DNA of 64,000 bases from Janthinobacterium tructae (GCF_006517255.1 NZ_CP041185.1:4712001-4776000), one strand, 5' to 3'; counted from the stretch's first letter, positions 36,408 to 44,761 are shown. Numbers and translations are program-made. Notes: generated by a model from the sequence alone, not told the origin.

Positions 36408-36974
36408 ATGCAAAAACCTTTCGTCAGTGCTTTTCTCGGCATCAGCATCGACGGCTGCATCGCGGGAGAAAACGGCGACCTGTCCTGGCTGGCCGAACTG
36501 GCGCCCGACTCGCCCGACGCCACCGGTTATACGGCCTTGATGGAGCAAGTCGATACCCTGCTGATCGGGCGCACCACGTATGACGCCGTGCTGGGGTTCG
36601 ATCCTTGGCCGTATGCGGGCAAGCGCGTGGTGGTATTGAGCCACCGCGACTTTGCGCCACGGCATGGCGAGCAGCGCCGCGAAGGCGGCGTGCGCGAAGT
36701 GCTGGCAGGTCTGGCAGCGGAGGGCTGCCGGCACGTGTATCTCGATGGCGGCGCCGTCATCCGCGCTGGTTTACGCGAAGGCGTCATCGACAGCCTGACC
36801 TTGTCCGTGCTGCCCGTGGTGCTGGGCAAGGGCGTGCGCCTGTTCGAGGACGGCTTGCCGCGCAGCGACTGGCGCCTGGAAGACACGCGCCCGCTACCGA
36901 GCGGCGTGGTGCAGCTGCGCTATCGGAAACCTTCAACCGCGCTGGCGATGTCGACGATGAAGCCGGAATCGTAG
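36408..36974 (+). CDS. Dihydrofolate reductase/RibD C-terminal family protein
   Basis: The 188-aa protein has the DHFR-fold pattern VSAFLGISIDGCIAGENGDLSWL, LLIGRTTYDAVLGF and YLDGGAVIRAGLREGVIDSLTLSVLPVVLGKG. This is typical of the yyaP/RibD-C branch, not of the true folate enzyme. It probably reduces a heterocyclic or xenobiotic substrate with NAD(P)H. The divergent tetR suggests an inducible response. Its 3' end overlaps the convergent metallophosphoesterase gene by 55 bp. Confidence 0.86.
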   Translation: MQKPFVSAFLGISIDGCIAGENGDLSWLAELAPDSPDATGYTALMEQVDTLLIGRTTYDAVLGFDPWPYAGKRVVVLSHRDFAPRHGEQRREGGVREVLAGLAAEGCRHVYLDGGAVIRAGLREGVIDSLTLSVLPVVLGKGVRLFEDGLPRSDWRLEDTRPLPSGVVQLRYRKPSTALAMSTMKPES

Positions 36975-37735
36975 CGTTCGTTTTCCGGCGTGCCGTCTGG
37001 CCGCTTGTAGCCGCAGGGGTTGCACACGACGCGGCACTCGCCTATCTGGTAGTCGAGCGAGGCATGCATGTGGCCATGCACCCACAGGTCCGCCTGCGCC
37101 ACCAGGTCGTCCAGCTGCGAGGCGAACGCGGGCGAACCCAGGTTGGCTGCGTATTGCTCGTCCACCGACAGCATCGATGGCGCCATGTGGGTGATGACGA
37201 CGGTCTTGCCGGCGAACGGTTGCGCCAGTTGCTCGGCTAGCCAGGTCTTGTGCCGCGCGTGCAGTTGCGCCGTGTCGCTGGCACACAGCAGACGCGGCGT
37301 GTCGCCGCCCGTGCTGATGTGCTTGTAGTCGGGCATATAGGCTTGCGCCGCGTTAAGCGCTTCTTCCTGGCGTTCCGCGCCGAACAGCAGAAAATCCGTC
37401 CACAGCGTGATGCCGAGGAAGCGCACGCCGTTCAAGACCACGGCGTCGCCGTCAAGCAGGGCGATGTTGGCGCCCTGCGCATTCGCGCTGGCGCAGGCAT
37501 CGCGCACGGCGTCCTGCATGTGTTCGAGCTGGTGCCCATAGCCCTCGTGATTGCCATGCACATACAGCACGGGCAGGGCGCCGAAGGTGCGCGCGGCCCA
37601 GGCGATGGCATGGTTACCCGTGGCGATGTCGCCGGCCAGGATCACCACGTCTGGGCGGCTGGTGGCCAGGTCGATGGCGGGTGTGTCTTCACCCCAGACT
37701 TCCAGGTGCAGGTCGGACAGGATCAGCAAACGCAT
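36920..37735 (-). CDS. Metallophosphoesterase, calcineurin-like, paralogue 1
   Basis: The 271-aa protein starts at MRLLILSDLHLEVWG; upstream codons in the frame look non-coding. The five phosphoesterase blocks are present: SDLH (residue 7), LAGDI (about 35), YVHGNHEGYGH (about 58), VVITHMAPS (about 183) and LWVHGHMHASLDY (about 220). It is strongly similar to the gene at 40487-41290. The substrate is unknown; cyclic nucleotide or 2',3'-cyclic phosphate ends are possible. Confidence 0.88.
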   Translation of the reverse strand: MRLLILSDLHLEVWGEDTPAIDLATSRPDVVILAGDIATGNHAIAWAARTFGALPVLYVHGNHEGYGHQLEHMQDAVRDACASANAQGANIALLDGDAVVLNGVRFLGITLWTDFLLFGAERQEEALNAAQAYMPDYKHISTGGDTPRLLCASDTAQLHARHKTWLAEQLAQPFAGKTVVITHMAPSMLSVDEQYAANLGSPAFASQLDDLVAQADLWVHGHMHASLDYQIGECRVVCNPCGYKRPDGTPENERYDSGFIVDIASAVEGFR

Positions 37736-37874
37736 GGCAGTGGGCGCGGCAAGGCGCGCGGCAGTGGATGGTCCTCTATCGTAGCGTAAGTCGCTGCGTC
37801 CGTCTGCTTGACCGCGCCAGGGTGGCAACGTTACCCTATGGCATCGATTACCACACACTCACTCCTGGAGCCGC

Positions 37875-38819
37875 ATGCCGCCTTTCTTCCTTCACAAGAC
37901 CTTGCTGGGCATCGCGCTGGCCGCCATGGCGCTGCCGTTGACGGCACATGCCGCCACGCCCGCCATCGATCCCCTGACGCAGCCGATTGCCTCACCCTAC
38001 GCGGCGCAGTGGAACCGCCCGCAGCAACCGGCGCGCATCCACGGCGACACGTATTACGTGGGCGTGGGCGGCTTGAGCGTGGTGCTGATCGACACGCGCG
38101 CAGGCCTGATCCTGATCGATGGCGCGTTGCCGCAATCGGTGGCCGCCATCAAGGAACATATCCTCGAGCTGGGCTTTCGCCTGCAAGACATCAAATTCAT
38201 CCTGAATACGGAAGCGCATTTCGACCATTCGGGCGGCGTCGCCGCGCTGGCCCGCGACAGCGGCGCGCAAGTGGTCGCCAGTCCGCTGGGAGCTGAGGCG
38301 CTGCGCGCGGGAGCGGTGCTCGCTGCGGACCCGCAAGCGGGCGAAATCGATCCCATGCCGGCCGTGGAAAACGTGCGCGAGATCGCCGATGGCGAAACCC
38401 TGCAGCTGGGCGACGTGAGCGTGACGGCGCGCTACACGCCCGGCCATACGCCGGGCAGCACCAGCTGGACCTGGGTCTCTTGCGAGGATGCGCAGCGTCA
38501 GGACTGCCTGAACGTGGTGTTCGGCGCCAGCCTGACGCCGGTGGCGGCCGACGATTTTCACTACCTGGGCGATGAACGCCATGCGGACCTGACGCCGGCC
38601 TTCCGCCGCGTCATGCAGGACTTTGCCAAACTGCCGTGCGACATCCTGATCTCGGCCCACCCCGACCACTCCGGCGGCGACCGCAAGCTGACGCAATTGC
38701 TGGAAGGCGTCACGCCGAACCCCTTCATCGATGCGCAGGCATGCAGCCACTACGCGGCCAAAAATGAAGCCAAGCTCGATGCCCGCATCGCCAAGGAAAA
38801 GGCGGCTGCGACAAATTAA
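37875..38819 (+). CDS. Subclass B3-like metallo-beta-lactamase with Glu in place of the first zinc-ligand His
   Basis: The 314-aa protein has a signal peptide cleaved near residue 26 (TAHA). The motif HxHxDH appears as E113-A-H115-F-D117-H118 in LNTEAHFDHSGG, so the first Zn1 histidine (His116 in standard numbering) is replaced by glutamate. The other ligands are intact: His191 in TPGHTPGS, His262 in SAHPDHSGG, and the B3-type Ser219. It should act in the periplasm on beta-lactams, though the altered ligand may change zinc binding. B3 enzymes are known from Janthinobacterium (THIN-B). Glu or Gln at this position is known in minor B3 groups. Confidence 0.9.
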   Translation: MPPFFLHKTLLGIALAAMALPLTAHAATPAIDPLTQPIASPYAAQWNRPQQPARIHGDTYYVGVGGLSVVLIDTRAGLILIDGALPQSVAAIKEHILELGFRLQDIKFILNTEAHFDHSGGVAALARDSGAQVVASPLGAEALRAGAVLAADPQAGEIDPMPAVENVREIADGETLQLGDVSVTARYTPGHTPGSTSWTWVSCEDAQRQDCLNVVFGASLTPVAADDFHYLGDERHADLTPAFRRVMQDFAKLPCDILISAHPDHSGGDRKLTQLLEGVTPNPFIDAQACSHYAAKNEAKLDARIAKEKAAATN

Positions 38820-38849
38820 CAACGTTGGCGTCTTCGCCATGAAAAGCGG

Positions 38850-38878
38850 TTGACGCACTGCAGCATAAGGTGCAGAAT
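38850..38878 (+). promoter_or_regulatory. Candidate sigma-70 promoter of the rtcB leader
   Basis: TTGACG and CAGAAT are separated by 17 bp. The -35 matches consensus in five of six positions; the -10 is weaker. Transcription would start near 38885, before the 11-codon ORF. Confidence 0.45.
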
Positions 38879-38922
38879 CACCGTCCGCAGTGCAGATCAA
38901 CCATCAAATAGAAAGGAAACCC

Positions 38923-38958
38923 ATGTTCGAGCAGGCTGGCAGCAAGTACGACCACTAG
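38923..38958 (+). CDS. Possible 11-residue leader peptide before rtcB
   Basis: ATG to TAG encodes MFEQAGSKYDH. AAAGGAAA, about 5 bp upstream, is a good Shine-Dalgarno. The stop codon's last base is the first base of hairpin A, so a ribosome finishing here would block that hairpin and could favour hairpin B. There is no codon run pointing to a specific amino acid. Translation is unproven. Confidence 0.4.
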   Translation: MFEQAGSKYDH

Positions 38959-39016
38959 CCCCGTGCATGACGCTCGGGGCCATCGGCACATTGCCGATCC
39001 CGAGCCGGTGTCCTTC

Positions 39017-39050
39017 AAAACCCCGGTGAGGAAACTCGCCGGGGTTTTTT
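39017..39050 (+). terminator. Strong intrinsic terminator 46 bp upstream of the rtcB start
   Basis: AAAACCCCGGTGAG pairs with CTCGCCGGGGTTTT across a GAAA tetraloop (14 bp including A-T pairs and one T-G pair) and ends in TTTTTT. Its position before rtcB, not after a gene, is what suggests attenuation or a separate small RNA. Confidence 0.8.
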
Positions 39051-39096
39051 GTTTCATAGGAGCCCCGGCATAACGACAAGACCAAGGAATACCGTT

Positions 39097-40305
39097 ATGC
39101 CCATTCATCAGACACTGCGCGGCGCCCAGGTGCCCGTGCATATTTTTACCGACGATATCGATGCACAGGCGCTGCGCCAGCTGCACAATATTGCCAGCCT
39201 GCCCATCGTCCATCCGCATGTGGCGGCCATGCCTGACGTGCATGCCGGCATCGGCGCCACCGTCGGCAGCGTGATTCCCACGCGTGGTGCGATCATCCCC
39301 GCAGCCGTTGGCGTCGACATCGGCTGCGGCATGAACGCCGTGCGCACGACCCTGACGGCCAGCGACCTGCCCGACAACCTGGCGCGCCTGCGCAGCGCCA
39401 TCGAAGCGGAAGTACCCGTCGGTTTCGAGCAGCACGAATGGAGCCGCGTGCAAGGCTCGCGCCAGGCGCGCGCCGTGCGGCCCCTCGGCGACCGCCTGGC
39501 GCACATCGTCGAGCGCCACCGCGGCATCGCCAAGATGCTGCGCCAGTTCGAGCGCACGTGGATCTGCCAGGCAGGCACCCTGGGCGGCGGCAACCACTTC
39601 ATTGAAATCTGCCTCGACGAGGAACAGCGCGTGTGGATCATGCTGCATTCGGGTTCGCGCGGCATCGGCAACGTGATCGGCCGCTATTTCATCGCCGCCG
39701 CGCAGAAGGACATGCGGCGCCACCAGCTGAAGCTGCCGGACGCCGATCTGGCGTACTTCAGCGAAGGTTCCACGGTCTTCGACGACTACGTGGAGGCGGT
39801 GGACTGGGCGCAGGATTACGCGCTGCTCAACCGCAGCGAAATGATGCGCCGCGTGCTCGACGTGCTGGCGAAGCATGCACCGCCGTTCCGGCTCGACGGC
39901 GAAGCGATCAACTGCCATCACAACTACATTGCGCGCGAAACGCATGGCAATGAGGATTTGTATGTGACGCGCAAGGGCGCCATTTCGGCGCGGCAGGGCG
40001 AGCTGGGCATCATCCCTGGCAGCATGGGGGCACGCAGCTTCATCGTGCGCGGCAAGGGCAACCCGGAATCGTTCTGTTCCTGCTCGCATGGGGCGGGGCG
40101 CAGCATGAGTCGCAGCGAGGCGAAGCGCCGCTTCAACCGCTTCGACCTGGCCGAGCAGACGGCCGGTATCGAGTGCCGCAAGGATGGCGGCGTGGTCGAT
40201 GAAATTCCGGCTGCCTATAAAAATATCGACGCCGTCATGGCGCACCAGAGCGACCTGGTGGAAGTGGTGCATACCTTGCGCCAGGTCGTCTGCATCAAGG
40301 GCTGA
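39097..40305 (+). CDS. rtcB: RNA-splicing ligase RtcB
   Basis: The 402-aa protein (E. coli 408) joins RNA 2',3'-cyclic phosphate or 3'-phosphate ends to 5'-OH ends using GTP and Mn2+. Metal ligands and active site are complete: VGVDIGCGMN (Asp74, Cys77), GGGNHFIEI (His167), LHSGSRGIGN (His184), NCHHNY (about 274) and the guanylylated His331 in CSHGAGRSMSRSEAKR. The start at MPIHQTLRG follows the leader RNA. No rtcA or rtcR is adjacent. A 57-codon basic ORF follows by 11 bp. Confidence 0.95.
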   Translation: MPIHQTLRGAQVPVHIFTDDIDAQALRQLHNIASLPIVHPHVAAMPDVHAGIGATVGSVIPTRGAIIPAAVGVDIGCGMNAVRTTLTASDLPDNLARLRSAIEAEVPVGFEQHEWSRVQGSRQARAVRPLGDRLAHIVERHRGIAKMLRQFERTWICQAGTLGGGNHFIEICLDEEQRVWIMLHSGSRGIGNVIGRYFIAAAQKDMRRHQLKLPDADLAYFSEGSTVFDDYVEAVDWAQDYALLNRSEMMRRVLDVLAKHAPPFRLDGEAINCHHNYIARETHGNEDLYVTRKGAISARQGELGIIPGSMGARSFIVRGKGNPESFCSCSHGAGRSMSRSEAKRRFNRFDLAEQTAGIECRKDGGVVDEIPAAYKNIDAVMAHQSDLVEVVHTLRQVVCIKG

Positions 40306-40316
40306 AAGGAGAAACC

Positions 40317-40490
40317 ATGAAAATCAAAGTGAAAGCCCCGTCCAAGCCGCGCAACCCGCTGGTGGCGGCTGCCAGGCTGCGCGGCGGCGCCGGCGCGCAT
40401 CAGTCGGAGGCGTCGCCACGGGCTGCGCGCCGGGCTGGCAAGCACCGCTTGCAGCAATTGCTGGCGGGCCGGCTTAAACCGGACGATTAG
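40317..40490 (+). CDS. Small basic protein downstream of rtcB
   Basis: The 57-aa ORF begins MKIKVKAPSKPRNPL and ends LLAGRLKPDD, with AAAGGAGAAACC as an excellent ribosome-binding site 11 bp after the rtcB stop. About a quarter of its residues are Lys, Arg or His, which would suit RNA or ribosome binding. No domain was recognised. Its 3' end overlaps the convergent metallophosphoesterase gene by 4 bp. It is probably co-transcribed with rtcB. Confidence 0.6.
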   Translation: MKIKVKAPSKPRNPLVAAARLRGGAGAHQSEASPRAARRAGKHRLQQLLAGRLKPDD

Positions 40491-41290
40491 CGGGCCGGTA
40501 GCTCGACGATGAAGTTCGGATCAAAAGCGGGATTTTGCGGCGTGCCGCTGCGCGTCTTGTAGCCGCAGGGGTTGGCTACGACGCGGCACGGGCCGATCCG
40601 ATAGTCGCGCGAAGCGTGGATGTGGCCATGCACCCACAGGTCCGCCTGCGCGGCCAGCTCGTCCAGGCGCGAAGCGTAGGCGGGCGAACACCCTTCGCTG
40701 CCATACGCATCGTCGACCGACAGCAGCGACGGCGCCATGTGGCTGATGACGACGCTGCGGCCTTCGAAGGGCTGCGCCAGTTCGCGCGCCAGCCAGGCTT
40801 TTTGCTGCGCGTGGAACATGGCCGTGTCGGCCGCACGCAGCTTGCGATAACCCATGTTGGCCAGACGGATGCGCTTGTAGTCGTTCATGATGGCTTCCGC
40901 ATCGCGCATGGCCGCTTGCCGCGTCTCGTCGCCCAGCAGGCGGAAATCCGTCCACAGGGTGGCGCCCAGGAAGCGCACCTGGTTACCGGCCTGGTCGGTG
41001 ATGACGTGGCTGTCGGCGTCGAGGAAATGCACGTTGTCGGTGGTGGCGCAGGCCGCGCGCAGTTCCTGGCGCACCTTGTCTAGATGGTGGCCATAGCCTT
41101 CGTGGTTGCCATGCACGTACAGCACCGGCAAGCCCGCAAACGTGCTGGCCGCCCAGGCGACGGCGCGGGTGCCCGTGTCGATGTCGCCGGCCAGGATCAC
41201 GGCATCGGGACGGCTGAGCGCAAGGTCGCCTTGCGGCGCATCTTCGCGCCATAACTCATGGTGCAGGTCCGACAAAATCAATAAACGCAT
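40487..41290 (-). CDS. Metallophosphoesterase, calcineurin-like, paralogue 2
   Basis: The 267-aa protein has the same blocks as the gene at 36920: SDLHHELW, LAGDIDTG, YVHGNHEGYGHHLD, VVISHMAPSLLS and LWVHGHIHASRDYRIG. The two share long identical segments (for example VLYVHGNHEGYGH and QADLWVHGH), pointing to duplication. It converges on rtcB and the small basic ORF. Activity on RNA ends is a speculation from context only. Confidence 0.88.
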   Translation of the reverse strand: MRLLILSDLHHELWREDAPQGDLALSRPDAVILAGDIDTGTRAVAWAASTFAGLPVLYVHGNHEGYGHHLDKVRQELRAACATTDNVHFLDADSHVITDQAGNQVRFLGATLWTDFRLLGDETRQAAMRDAEAIMNDYKRIRLANMGYRKLRAADTAMFHAQQKAWLARELAQPFEGRSVVISHMAPSLLSVDDAYGSEGCSPAYASRLDELAAQADLWVHGHIHASRDYRIGPCRVVANPCGYKTRSGTPQNPAFDPNFIVELPAR

Positions 41291-41336
41291 GCGGTATCCG
41301 GGCGATTGGCGAGTACGCCATCGTACCTGAAAAGCC

Positions 41337-42242
41337 TCACTCTTCCTCCAGCGCGGCGAAGCTGTGCGCCAGGTAGTCGATCAGCGCGCGCACGGCCGGC
41401 AGCAGGCCGCGCCGCGACGGGAAGACGGCGTGGATGATTTCGCGCTGCGGCCGCCATTGCGCCATCAGCGGCAGCAGGCTGCCGTTGGCTACCTGCTCGA
41501 CGATCATCATGGTCGGCAGCTGCACCACGCCCACACCGGCCACGGCCGCGTCGCGCAGGGTCAGCATGTCGCCGGTGACGAAGCGCGGCGTATGCCGCAG
41601 CTGGGCGCGCGCGCCATCGGGGCCGTGCAAATCCCATTGGTAGTGCTGTTGCGGCGCGCCCAGCGCCAGGCTGGGCCAGTCGGCCAGGTCGGCCGGCGCG
41701 GTTGGCCTGGCGGCGTCGCCGAACAGCAGCGGGCTGCCCACCATGCACTGGCTGCGCTCGGCCAGCACGCGCAGCACCAGGTCACTGTCGGGCAGCGGCG
41801 GCGGACGCACGCGGATGGCCACGTCGATGCCTTCGGCCACCAGGTCGACGCGGCGGTTGCTCGCTTCGAGCAGCAGGGTCACTTGCGGATGTTCGCGCAT
41901 GAAGCCGGCCAGCATGGGCGCGACCAGGGAGTGCAGCAGGGCGATGGGGCAGGACAGGCGCACCGTGCCGCGCGGCGCGGCCCGCGTCAGCTCGATCGCT
42001 TCCTGCGCCGCTTCCGCTTCCACCAGCATGGCCTTGCAATGCTCGTAAAACGTCTGGCCCACGTCGGTGACGGAAAAATGCCGCGTCGTGCGCTGCAGCA
42101 GGCGCACACCGAGCCGCTCTTCGAGCAGCGCGATGCGCCGGCTGAGTTTGGATTTCGGCATGCCCAGCGCGCGTCCGGCCGGCGCGAAGCCGCCATGGTC
42201 GACCACCTGCACAAAGTAATACAAGTCATTTAAATCCTGCAT
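41337..42242 (-). CDS. LysR family transcriptional regulator
   Basis: The 301-aa protein has an N-terminal winged helix (DLNDLYYFVQVVDHGGFAPAGRALGMPKSKLSRRIALLEERLGVRLL) and a LysR substrate domain starting near residue 90. It is divergent from a pirin gene, 118 bp away, with a small inverted repeat in between. LysR-pirin divergent pairs are common in Proteobacteria and usually mean local control of the pirin gene. Confidence 0.92.
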   Translation of the reverse strand: MQDLNDLYYFVQVVDHGGFAPAGRALGMPKSKLSRRIALLEERLGVRLLQRTTRHFSVTDVGQTFYEHCKAMLVEAEAAQEAIELTRAAPRGTVRLSCPIALLHSLVAPMLAGFMREHPQVTLLLEASNRRVDLVAEGIDVAIRVRPPPLPDSDLVLRVLAERSQCMVGSPLLFGDAARPTAPADLADWPSLALGAPQQHYQWDLHGPDGARAQLRHTPRFVTGDMLTLRDAAVAGVGVVQLPTMMIVEQVANGSLLPLMAQWRPQREIIHAVFPSRRGLLPAVRALIDYLAHSFAALEEE

Positions 42243-42256
42243 GCCGACTCCTTTAC

Positions 42257-42274
42257 CGTTCTATTTTTGGAACG
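42257..42274. promoter_or_regulatory. Candidate LysR operator in the lysR-pirin gap
   Basis: CGTTC-N8-GAACG is a short inverted repeat with AT-rich spacer, close to the lysR start. It has LysR-box geometry but is short enough to be chance. Confidence 0.35.
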
Positions 42275-42360
42275 CTGATGGCGTATTTTACAGTCTACCG
42301 CCCTCATCGTTGCAAGGATATTCTGTCTCCATCGTCATGCACACCCCACAGGAGATCGAG

Positions 42361-43227
42361 ATGAATACAGTCACAGGTATCTACAGCGCACCGCGCCAGC
42401 ACTGGGTCGGCGACGGTTTCCCCGTGCGCTCGATGTTTTCGTATAACGGCCATGGCAAGCAGCTGAGCCCCTTCTTGCTGCTCGACTATGCAGGCCCTGC
42501 CGAATTTGCGCCCGGCACGCGTCCGCCCGGCGTCGGTTCGCACCCGCACCGCGGCTTTGAAACGGTGACCATCGTCTACAAGGGCGAAGTGGCGCACCGC
42601 GATTCGACGGGCCAGGGCGGCGTGATCGGCCCCGGCGACGTGCAGTGGATGACGGCCGGTGCCGGCATCCTGCATGAAGAGTTTCACTCGCCTGCCTTCA
42701 CGCAGTCGGGCGGCACGCTGGAAATGGTGCAGCTGTGGGTGAACCTGCCGGCCAAGAACAAGATGACGGCGCCCGGTTACCAGGCGATTGCCAGCGACAC
42801 GATTCCCACCGTGGCGCTGCCCGATGGTGCCGGTTCCCTGCGCGTGATCGCCGGCGATTTCGATGGCCAGCATGGGCCGGCCCGCACGTTCTCGCCGATG
42901 CAGGTGTGGGACCTGCGCCTGGCGCAGGGCAAGCTGACGCAGCTGCCGGTGCACGCCGGCTGGAGTACGGCGCTGATCGTCCTGCACGGCACGGTGCTGG
43001 TGAATGGCGAGAGCGTGGTGCGCGAAGCGCAGATGGCGCTGTTCGAACGCGATGGCGACAGTATCACCGTCGAGGCGAACAGCGACGCCGTGGTGCTGCT
43101 GCTGAGCGGCGAGCCGATCGATGAGCCCATCGTCGGCCATGGCCCCTTCGTCATGAACACGGAAGCGGAAATCGCGCAGGCGTTCGAGGATTTCAACCGC
43201 GGCCGCTTCGCCCGCATCGCGACGTAA
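42361..43227 (+). CDS. Pirin family protein
   Basis: The 288-aa bicupin has the metal site in [25 protein letters not shown] (His, His, His) and [12 protein letters not shown] (Glu). The start [13 protein letters not shown] has CAGGAGATCGAG before it, better than upstream ATGs. Bacterial pirins act as quercetin dioxygenases or redox sensors; the role here is unknown. The gene is divergent from lysR and followed by a terminator. Confidence 0.9.
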   Translation: MNTVTGIYSAPRQHWVGDGFPVRSMFSYNGHGKQLSPFLLLDYAGPAEFAPGTRPPGVGSHPHRGFETVTIVYKGEVAHRDSTGQGGVIGPGDVQWMTAGAGILHEEFHSPAFTQSGGTLEMVQLWVNLPAKNKMTAPGYQAIASDTIPTVALPDGAGSLRVIAGDFDGQHGPARTFSPMQVWDLRLAQGKLTQLPVHAGWSTALIVLHGTVLVNGESVVREAQMALFERDGDSITVEANSDAVVLLLSGEPIDEPIVGHGPFVMNTEAEIAQAFEDFNRGRFARIAT

Positions 43228-43252
43228 TTTGTGTAGTTAATTTGTGCAGTAC

Positions 43253-43280
43253 CCATGCCGCATCCCGCGGCATGGTTTTT
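43253..43280 (+). terminator. Rho-independent terminator between pirin and isochorismatase genes
   Basis: CCATGCCGC-ATCCC-GCGGCATGG, a perfect 9-bp stem, is followed by TTTTT. It lies 25 bp after the pirin stop and 12 bp before the next start codon. Confidence 0.8.
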
Positions 43281-43292
43281 CAGGAGACCACC

Positions 43293-43994
43293 ATGAGCAC
43301 CCCCGCCAACTTCCAAGGTTTGCCACCGATGATCGATCCCGACGACGCCGTCATGCTGCTGATCGACCACCAGAGCGGTTTGTTCCAGCTGGTGCGCGAC
43401 ATCGAGCAGCACGTGCTGCGCGGCCACGTCACGGCGCTGGCCAAGCTGTCGCGCCTGGCGAGCATGCCGACTTTTACCACCGCTTCCGTGCCCGACGGCC
43501 CGAACGGCCCATTGATCCCGGAAATCCACCATTTCAACCCGGATGCCGTCTACATCCCGCGCACGGGCCAGATCAATGCCTGGGACAATCCGGCCTGGGT
43601 CGAAGCCATCGAAAAAACGGGCCGCAAGACCCTGCTGATCGCCGGCACGCTGACCAGCGTCTGCATGGCGTTTCCCACCATTAGCGCGCTGGCGGCCGGC
43701 TACAAGGTGTTTGCCATCATCGACGCCTCGGGCAACTGGTCGAAGATGGCCACTGACATCACCATGGCGCGCGTGACGCAGGCGGGCGCCGTGCCGATCG
43801 ATACGTATGCGGTGCTGGCTGAAGTGATGAGCACCTGGAACCGCGCCGATGCGATGGAATTCGCCGCCATCATGACGGACCATATCGTGCCGCCGTACCG
43901 CGCGCTGATCGAAAGCTACGACAAGGCGCAGGGCGTGCAAAAGAATGGCCGCGAGACGAAGCTGGAAATTCTGGAAGCGGCCAGCAAGGGCTGA
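43293..43994 (+). CDS. Isochorismatase family cysteine hydrolase
   Basis: The 233-aa protein has the catalytic Asp in [13 protein letters not shown] near residue 24 and the nucleophile Cys in [15 protein letters not shown] near 128. The start [12 protein letters not shown] follows TCAGGAGACCACC. Relatives of this type (YcaC-like) lie beside pirin genes in many genomes; their substrates are undefined. Confidence 0.88.
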   Translation: MSTPANFQGLPPMIDPDDAVMLLIDHQSGLFQLVRDIEQHVLRGHVTALAKLSRLASMPTFTTASVPDGPNGPLIPEIHHFNPDAVYIPRTGQINAWDNPAWVEAIEKTGRKTLLIAGTLTSVCMAFPTISALAAGYKVFAIIDASGNWSKMATDITMARVTQAGAVPIDTYAVLAEVMSTWNRADAMEFAAIMTDHIVPPYRALIESYDKAQGVQKNGRETKLEILEAASKG

Positions 43995-43999
43995 TCACC

Positions 44000-44761
44000 T
44001 TACGGCGCGTCGTAGCGGGCGCGTATCGCCGCCAGCACGCCACGCTGTTCCAGGTGCATGATGGCGGCGTTCATGCGCGCCAGGTCGTCGGCGCTGGTCG
44101 TGCGCGCATTGAGCATCAGGTGCACGGGGGCGCGCAGGAGCAGGAAGGGCAGGGTGTTCAAGGCGACGCCCTGCAGGCGCGCTTCGTGGCGTACGGCCAG
44201 CACATCGCCCAGCAACAGGTCGGCGCGGTCCGCGTCGAGCATGCGGATGCCCTGCTGGAAGCTGCCGAAGGTACTCAGTCGACCGGCCTTTTCCAGCGCC
44301 GGCCGGGCCGCCGCATACTGCGCGCCATACCAGCCCACTTTGGGCGCCAGCAAGGTCGACTTGCCGCGCGCCAGCTGCGCGAAGCTGCTGGCATGGCGCT
44401 GCGCTGCGTGCGTGCCGGCCTTGCCGAAGATGCCCACGGTTTCGTCGCGGTAGCTCACGCTGAAACGCGCATACGCATGGCGCTCCGAGGTGTCGGAGGC
44501 GGCCAGCATCAGGTCCAGCCCCCCTTTCTGGAACAGCAGCTGGCGCCGCGCCGTGGGCAGTTCCGGCGCGGTCAGCAAGGTGCAGCGCGCTTCCTTGAAA
44601 ATGGCGCGCAGCAGCTCCAGGTCCAGCCCCGTATAGTTGCCTTGCGCATCGCGATACAGGTAGGGCGGCCATTGCTCAAGCGCCATCGTCATGCGGCAGG
44701 CCTGGGCGGGCAGAACGCTGCCAAGCAGCATTGCCGCAAGCAGCACGTGGCGCAAGCGCAT
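44000..44761 (-). CDS. Periplasmic amino-acid-type solute-binding protein (SBP_bac_3)
   Basis: The 253-aa protein starts MRLRHVLLAAMLLGS with a signal peptide ending AQA-C. LEQWPPYLYRDAQGNYTGLDLELLRAIF is the typical family-3 entry, and GLDLMLAASDTSERHAYARFS the ligand loop. No permease or ATPase genes adjoin it, so it is an orphan binding protein. It is divergent from pnuC with 135 bp between. Confidence 0.85.
   Translation of the reverse strand: MRLRHVLLAAMLLGSVLPAQACRMTMALEQWPPYLYRDAQGNYTGLDLELLRAIFKEARCTLLTAPELPTARRQLLFQKGGLDLMLAASDTSERHAYARFSVSYRDETVGIFGKAGTHAAQRHASSFAQLARGKSTLLAPKVGWYGAQYAAARPALEKAGRLSTFGSFQQGIRMLDADRADLLLGDVLAVRHEARLQGVALNTLPFLLLRAPVHLMLNARTTSADDLARMNAAIMHLEQRGVLAAIRARYDAP

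Larger units (their letters stand above)
38820..39096 (+). promoter_or_regulatory. Structured rtcB leader region (candidate cis-regulatory RNA or small RNA)
   Basis: Order along the DNA: promoter-like TTGACG-N17-CAGAAT at 38850-38878; an 11-codon ORF at 38923-38958; hairpin A, GCCCCG (38958-38963) with CGGGGC (38975-38980); hairpin B, GCTCGGG (38972-38978) with CCCGAGC (38999-39005), enclosing the perfect inner stem ATCGGCA-CAT-TGCCGAT; then a terminator at 39017-39050; then rtcB at 39097. A and B share 38975-38978, so they cannot form together. The layout resembles an attenuator. No known riboswitch class or tRNA-like fold was recognised. Confidence 0.6.

Noticed and set aside
38940..39020. 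Possible tRNA-like or Y-RNA-like structure upstream of rtcB
   Set aside because: Some enterobacterial rtcB loci carry such RNAs, but no cloverleaf with D, anticodon and T arms could be drawn; only simple nested hairpins are present.
39062..39069. CCCCGGC downstream of the rtcB terminator as an antiterminator
   Set aside because: It can pair with the terminator's 3' arm, but polymerase must already have passed the terminator, so it cannot prevent termination; it might affect translation only.
42257..42274. Treating the lysR-pirin inverted repeat as a proven LysR box
   Set aside because: The 5-bp half-sites could arise by chance; kept only as a low-confidence feature.
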